Assembly: GCF_001431465.1 (NCBI RefSeq)
Contig: NZ_LDJJ01000046.1
Location: 1 to 37,535 of the forward strand
Direction of reading: 5' to 3'
DNA from: Stenotrophomonas terrae
GTDB taxonomy: Bacteria > Pseudomonadota > Gammaproteobacteria > Xanthomonadales > Xanthomonadaceae
DNA: 37,535 bases
How positions within the stretch are numbered: position 1 is the stretch's first letter; each line of letters starts with the position of its first letter. Below the pieces are notes generated by a model, which saw nothing but the letters and a program-made list of their open reading frames with translations, had not been told where the DNA came from and ran no database searches. The position numbers and the translations under genes are program-made. Below are positions 33,520 through 37,535 of the stretch, in pieces.

Positions 33520-33803
33520 GCGCCCTGCCCGGCCAGCAGCGGCTCCAGCTTGCCGGCGCGGTGCAGCGCCATCATGTCGTCGTAGCCGCCCACATGGACG
33601 TCGCCGACGAAGATCTGCGGCACGCTGGTGCGCTTGGTCAGCGCCATCATCTTTTCGCGCTCGACCGGATCCAGGTCGATCCGGACCTCGGTCCACGACT
33701 GGTTCTTGCTCTTCAGGAAATTCTTGGCCGCTACGCAATACGGGCAGACGGCGGTGGAGTAGATGGTGATCTCCGGTACACCGGCGCTGGAGGAAGTAGT
33801 CAC
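33516..33803 (-). CDS. grxC: Glutaredoxin 3-like protein (GrxC type)
   Basis: A 95-residue dithiol glutaredoxin with the active site CPYC (Cys20-Cys23) in ITIYSTAVCPYC, the cis-Pro TSVPQIFV loop and the glutathione-binding GGYDDMMAL segment. It reduces disulfides and glutathione mixed disulfides in the cytosol. A TATATATGG stretch upstream (near 33831-33840) may be part of its promoter. It forms a two-gene operon with the CMD/AhpD-like gene and is divergent from bepA. Confidence 0.94.
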   Translation of the reverse strand: MTTSSSAGVPEITIYSTAVCPYCVAAKNFLKSKNQSWTEVRIDLDPVEREKMMALTKRTSVPQIFVGDVHVGGYDDMMALHRAGKLEPLLAGQGA

Positions 33804-33956
33804 AACGAAACTCCTGAGTGGAAACTTTGTCTATATATGGTACCGGCCGCGCGGATTTTCGACGCCACCGGCAGAACACAGCGGGTTAACCTGCGCTTCA
33901 CACCGCCGCCGCACTTCCCCGTCATCCTCCGCCCTGCCACTACCCGGAGTCACCGC

Positions 33957-35612
33957 TTGCGCAACCTGCTGCTTGCCACCGCCATTACCCTGGCCCTGGC
34001 CACCCCGCTGTCCCGTGCCGACGACAGCAAGCTGCCCGATATCGGTTCCTCGGCGGGCGAGCTGCTGACCCCGGCGCGGCAGGCGGAGTATGGCGGCATG
34101 ATGCTGCGCGAGCTGCGCAACTACGGCTATCTGCTGGACGACCCGCTGGTGAATGACTGGCTCAGCACCATGGGTACCCGGCTGGGCTCCAACAGTGCCC
34201 AACCGCAGCAGAAGTACACCTTCTTCATGATGAAGGACCGCCAGATCAACGCATTTGCGACGCTGGGCGGCTATATCGGCATGAACGCCGGCCTGGTGCT
34301 GACCGCCGAGCGCGAGGACGAGGTGGCGGCGGTGCTGTCGCATGAAATCTCGCACGTCACCCAGCAGCATGTGCTGCGCGGGGTGGAACGTGCGCAGCGC
34401 GACCAGATCCCGATCCTGCTGGGCATGCTGGCGGCGGTGATCGCCGCCCAGCAGGCCGGCGGCAACTCGTCCGGCGATGCGACCATGGCCGCGATCACCT
34501 CCGGCATGGGGCTGATGCAGCAGCGCCAGATCAACTTCACCCGCTCCAACGAATCCGAAGCCGACCGCCTCGGCATCCGCACCCTGGCCCGCAGCGGCTA
34601 TGACGTGGATGCGATGGCCGGGTTCTTCGAGCGCATGTCGGCGGCGATGCGCGGCAACGAAGGCGGCTATTCGACGCCGGATTTCCTGCGCACCCACCCG
34701 GTCAACATCACCCGCATCAGCGAGGCCAAGGCCCGCGCCGAGCAGATGAAGAAGGACACCGTACTGCTGACCACGCAGACCCCGACCGGGGTGCTGCAGG
34801 AGCGGGTCGATCCGTCCACCCCCGACACCAGCCGTGATCCGCTCAGCGGCGGCAACCCGCTGCTGCCGGCCGGCCTGCAGCTGTCGCTGCCCGGCACCAG
34901 CCTGCCGCGCGGCCCCACCGGCCAGTTCGACTGGGCCCGCGAACGCCTGCGCGTGCTCAGCGCCCCTACCCCATCGGAGCTGGTGCGCGAATACGAAGGC
35001 CTCAAGCGCAGCCAGAAAAACGGCCTGACCGACCCGCAGCGCTATGGCGTGGCCATCGCCCGCCTGCGCGACGGCGGCGCCGGCGGCGTTGCCCAGGCCC
35101 TGCCCGAGCTGCAGCAGCTGCTGCAGCAGTACCCGGACAACCTGTGGGTGAACCTGGCCGTCGGCGAGGCCGAATCGCGCAGCGGTCGCCACGAAGACGC
35201 CAACAAGCGCTTCGACGCCCTGCTCAAGCGCCTGCCGCAGAGCCGGCCGGTGGCCCTCACCTATGCGCGCATCCTCAATGAACAGGGCGGCGTGGCCGCC
35301 GGCCAGCGCGCGCAGGCCATGCTGCGGCCACTGCTGGCCCGCTCCAGTGACGACCCGGTATTCCAGGCAACCTTTGCCCGCGCCTGCGAACTGGCCGGCG
35401 ACAGCAGCCGTGCCAGCGAGGCCTATGCCGAGGCGGCCTATCTGAATGGTCGGCCGGAACAGGCGCTCATCCAATTCCAGGCCCTGCTCAAGCAACCCGG
35501 GCTGGATTACGTGAGCCGCGCTCGGGTTGATGCACGCATCGAATCGATCATGCCGACCGTGCTGGAAATGCGCCGGCTCGGCGTGCATGACCCGGAAATG
35601 TCACGGAACTGA
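33957..35612 (+). CDS. bepA: BepA-like periplasmic M48 metalloprotease with TPR repeats
   Basis: A 551-residue protein when translation starts at the TTG at 33957, which has CCGGAG 7 nt upstream and yields a proper signal peptide (MRNLLLATAITLALATPLSRADD). An ATG at 33837 would place about 40 polar residues before the signal. The zinc motif is HEISH (129-133), with NESEAD supplying the third ligand; a hydrophobic stretch (ILLGMLAAVIAAQQA) follows the active site. The C-terminal half has TPR-like helices. BepA assists BAM and degrades stalled outer-membrane proteins such as LptD. phoB follows. Confidence 0.9.
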   Translation: MRNLLLATAITLALATPLSRADDSKLPDIGSSAGELLTPARQAEYGGMMLRELRNYGYLLDDPLVNDWLSTMGTRLGSNSAQPQQKYTFFMMKDRQINAFATLGGYIGMNAGLVLTAEREDEVAAVLSHEISHVTQQHVLRGVERAQRDQIPILLGMLAAVIAAQQAGGNSSGDATMAAITSGMGLMQQRQINFTRSNESEADRLGIRTLARSGYDVDAMAGFFERMSAAMRGNEGGYSTPDFLRTHPVNITRISEAKARAEQMKKDTVLLTTQTPTGVLQERVDPSTPDTSRDPLSGGNPLLPAGLQLSLPGTSLPRGPTGQFDWARERLRVLSAPTPSELVREYEGLKRSQKNGLTDPQRYGVAIARLRDGGAGGVAQALPELQQLLQQYPDNLWVNLAVGEAESRSGRHEDANKRFDALLKRLPQSRPVALTYARILNEQGGVAAGQRAQAMLRPLLARSSDDPVFQATFARACELAGDSSRASEAYAEAAYLNGRPEQALIQFQALLKQPGLDYVSRARVDARIESIMPTVLEMRRLGVHDPEMSRN

Positions 35613-35650
35613 ACCTGCGGAACAGCAATCACCGGTTTGCCCCGGCGCGG

Positions 35651-35672
35651 ATGTCACAAACCCGTCATCAAA
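35651..35672 (+). promoter_or_regulatory. Pho box upstream of phoB
   Basis: Two direct repeats spaced by 11 bp (TGTCACAAACC and CGTCATCAAAC) match the PhoB-binding consensus of two CTGTCAT half-sites separated by A-rich 4-mers. The box lies 52 bp upstream of the phoB start, as expected for phosphate-starvation autoregulation. Confidence 0.75.
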
Positions 35673-35724
35673 CCGTAGTCTACTGGGCACACCCCCTCTT
35701 GACGGGCATTCCGGTAGGCGCCAC

Positions 35725-36414
35725 GTGCAGAAACGCATCCTGATTGTCGATGACGAACCCGCGATCCGTGACATGGTCGCTTTTGCCCTGCGCAAGGGCG
35801 AGTACGACCCGGTACATGCCGGCGACGCCCTCGAAGCGCAGACCGCCATTGCCGACCGCGTGCCGGACATGATCCTGCTGGACTGGATGCTGCCCGGCAC
35901 CAGCGGCCTGGAACTGGCCCGGCGCTGGCGCAAGGAAGTACTCACCCGCGATGTGCCGATCATCATGCTCACCGCACGCGGCGAAGAGAATGACCGCGTC
36001 GGCGGCCTGGAAGCCGGCGTCGACGACTACGTGGTCAAGCCGTTCTCGGCACGCGAACTGCTGGCGCGCATCCGTGCGGTGATGCGCCGCACCCGCGATG
36101 ATGACGAAGACGGCAGCGTCAGCGTTGGCAACATCCGTATCGACGGCGCCGCCCACCGCGTCTTTGCCGACGATACCCCGGTGCCGATTGGTCCCACCGA
36201 ATACCGCCTGCTGCATTTCTTCATGACCCACCCCGAGCGCGTCTATACCCGTTCGCAGCTGCTGGACCATGTCTGGGGCGGCAGCGTGTATGTGGAGGAG
36301 CGCACCATCGACGTGCACATCCGCCGCCTGCGCAAGACGCTGGAACCGTTCGGCGCCGAGAACATGGTGCAGACCGTGCGCGGCGCCGGCTACCGCTTTT
36401 CCGCCGCCACCTGA
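35725..36414 (+). CDS. phoB: Phosphate regulon response regulator PhoB
   Basis: A GTG start at 35725 gives a 229-residue protein, the same length as E. coli PhoB. The receiver domain has the acidic pocket VDDE (8-11), the phosphoacceptor Asp53 (LLDWMLPG), Thr83 and Lys105 (DYVVKPFS). The C-terminal winged-helix domain shows FMTHPERVYTRSQLLDHVWG and ERTIDVHIRRLRKTL. It activates phosphate-starvation genes by binding Pho boxes, one of which lies in its own leader. phoR follows after 79 bp. Confidence 0.97.
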   Translation: MQKRILIVDDEPAIRDMVAFALRKGEYDPVHAGDALEAQTAIADRVPDMILLDWMLPGTSGLELARRWRKEVLTRDVPIIMLTARGEENDRVGGLEAGVDDYVVKPFSARELLARIRAVMRRTRDDDEDGSVSVGNIRIDGAAHRVFADDTPVPIGPTEYRLLHFFMTHPERVYTRSQLLDHVWGGSVYVEERTIDVHIRRLRKTLEPFGAENMVQTVRGAGYRFSAAT

Positions 36415-36493
36415 GCCGTTGCAGCCAGCCGGCCGCAAGCGATGCTATAACCCGGTAACACCGACGGATCCACCCAGTACCACCGAGAGTGCA

Positions 36494-37535
36494 ATGCCCC
36501 GCCAATTCCGATCTGCCTGGTTGAAGACGCTGGCCACCGTGGCCGCGCTGCTGTTGCTGGCATGGGGGCTGGGTGCGTTGCTGGGCCACCCCGCGCTGAC
36601 CGTGGCGATCACCGCCTTGGCGATATTGACCTGGCACTACTGGCGGCTGCGCCAGCTGCTGTTGCGGCTGACCGCGCGGCAGCGCTGGGATTCACCGACA
36701 GGTGTGGGCGTGTGGAACGAGCTGGATCGGTTGCTGGCCCGCAACCAGCAGGAAATGCGCGCGCGCAAGCGCCGCCTGGTGGAAATGCTGCGCAGCTACC
36801 GCGCCGCCGCCGCCGCGCTGCCCGATGCAGTGGTGGTGGTGGACCGCAACACCCAGCGCGTGCAGTGGTTCAACGAAGCGGCCACCACCCTGCTCGGCCT
36901 GCAGCACCCGGCCGACATGGAAGCTGCACTGGTGCCGCGCCTGCAGCCGCTGCCGCTGGCCCATTGGCTGGCCGGTGGCCGCAATGCCGAGCCCATCCTG
37001 GATGCCAACTCACCGGTGGATCCGGCAATCCGCCTGCACATGCGGCTGATCCCCTATTCGGACCATCACTGGTTGCTGGTCGCACGCGACGTGACCAAGC
37101 TGCTGCACCTGGAACAGGTGCGCCGTGATTTCGTCGCCAATGTCTCGCATGAGCTGCGTACACCGCTGACCGTGGTGCACGGCTACCTGGACATGATGGA
37201 CCCGGAAGACTTCCCCGATACCGGGCCGATGCTGTCGGAGATGCGCAAGCAATCGCAGCGCATGGCACAGCTGGTCGAAGACCTGCTGACCCTGTCGCGG
37301 CTGGAATCGCAGCAACATGCCGAACTGGAAACAGTGAACATGACCTCGATGCTGGCCTCGCTGCGGCGCGAAGCCGAAGCGCACAGCCAGGGCCGACACA
37401 CGATCACAGTCGAGGACATGGCCGGGGTGGACCTGGCCGGCTCCAACAAGGAACTGCACAGCGCCTTCTCCAACCTGCTGACCAATGCCGTGCGCTACAC
37501 CCCGGCCATGTCCTCGACTGTGATCGTGTGTCGGC
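36494..37535 (+). CDS. phoR: Phosphate regulon sensor kinase PhoR (partial, cut by window end)
   Basis: 347 codons are visible and the frame is open to the last base. Two hydrophobic segments (about 10-30 and 34-47) form the membrane anchor, followed by a PAS-like region with LPDAVVVVDRNTQRVQWFNE. The dimerisation domain has FVANVSHELRTPLTVVHGYL with the phosphorylated His219, and the start of the ATPase domain shows FSNLLTNAVRYTP (N box). It phosphorylates PhoB when phosphate is scarce, normally under PstSCAB-PhoU control. The ATG at 36494 follows GAGAG. The G boxes of the ATPase domain lie beyond the window. Confidence 0.96.
   Translation, partial: MPRQFRSAWLKTLATVAALLLLAWGLGALLGHPALTVAITALAILTWHYWRLRQLLLRLTARQRWDSPTGVGVWNELDRLLARNQQEMRARKRRLVEMLRSYRAAAAALPDAVVVVDRNTQRVQWFNEAATTLLGLQHPADMEAALVPRLQPLPLAHWLAGGRNAEPILDANSPVDPAIRLHMRLIPYSDHHWLLVARDVTKLLHLEQVRRDFVANVSHELRTPLTVVHGYLDMMDPEDFPDTGPMLSEMRKQSQRMAQLVEDLLTLSRLESQQHAELETVNMTSMLASLRREAEAHSQGRHTITVEDMAGVDLAGSNKELHSAFSNLLTNAVRYTPAMSSTVIVCR

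Noticed and set aside
33831..35588. 585-codon ORF antisense to bepA
   Set aside because: It lacks any motif; bepA carries HEISH and a signal peptide.

Overview
The window is a GC-rich chromosomal segment from a gammaproteobacterium of the Xanthomonadaceae (Lysobacteraceae), most probably Stenotrophomonas or a close relative. This rests on protein similarity recalled by eye (KdkA, ClpP, the NAD-type isocitrate dehydrogenase), on the gene order dnaX-ybaB-recR, dnaQ-rnhA-yafS/gloB-mltD and tig-clpP-clpX-lon-hupB-ppiD, and on many GTAG-type REP palindromes like those described in S. maltophilia. There is no rRNA operon, CRISPR array, transposase or complete prophage.

Layout. 1-3.7 kb: a HIT hydrolase and the replication/repair block recR-ybaB-dnaX (minus strand). 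3.7-6.75 kb: tRNA-Ser(GGA) followed by a small accessory islet. The 3' end of the tRNA recurs three more times, each copy followed by its own strong hairpin terminator and a conserved ~105-bp body. Between the second and third tails sits cargo of lower apparent GC: one DGQHR/DndB-like gene, an intricate nested palindrome and a doubtful small ORF. No integrase is present. 6.9-11.1 kb: a YjaB-like acetyltransferase, a secreted GH92 alpha-mannosidase flanked by hexanucleotide repeats, a second GNAT enzyme, and a SugE/Gdx guanidinium exporter under a guanidine-II (mini-ykkC) riboswitch. 11.3-15.2 kb: the SRP RNA gene, REP repeats, and a cell-envelope cluster (MBL hydrolase, Kdo kinase KdkA, a GT9 LPS glycosyltransferase, a DUF6165 protein).

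15.3-20.2 kb: tRNA-Ser(CGA), a PP2C phosphatase, dnaQ, rnhA and a YafS-like methyltransferase, then divergently gloB and mltD. 20.2-20.8 kb is a REP cluster. 20.8-29.9 kb is the protein quality-control block on the minus strand: trigger factor, ClpP, ClpX, Lon, HU-beta and PpiD, with tRNA-Val and three tRNA-Asp genes between hupB and ppiD. A sigma32-like promoter for lon overlaps the clpX terminator. 30.0-30.9 kb is a tRNA cluster (Pro, Arg, His, Lys x2, Leu) with a good promoter at its upstream end.

31.0-37.5 kb: a Bax-inhibitor-1-like membrane protein, a second REP pair, NAD-dependent isocitrate dehydrogenase, a CMD/AhpD-like protein overlapping a glutaredoxin, the periplasmic metalloprotease BepA, and phoB-phoR with a recognisable Pho box. 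phoR runs off the window end.

The best candidate for something not routinely described is the tRNA-Ser tail/terminator array with its DGQHR cargo. The guanidine-II riboswitch and the lon promoter nested in a terminator are good regulatory calls. All similarity statements come from recognition by eye; no database search was run.
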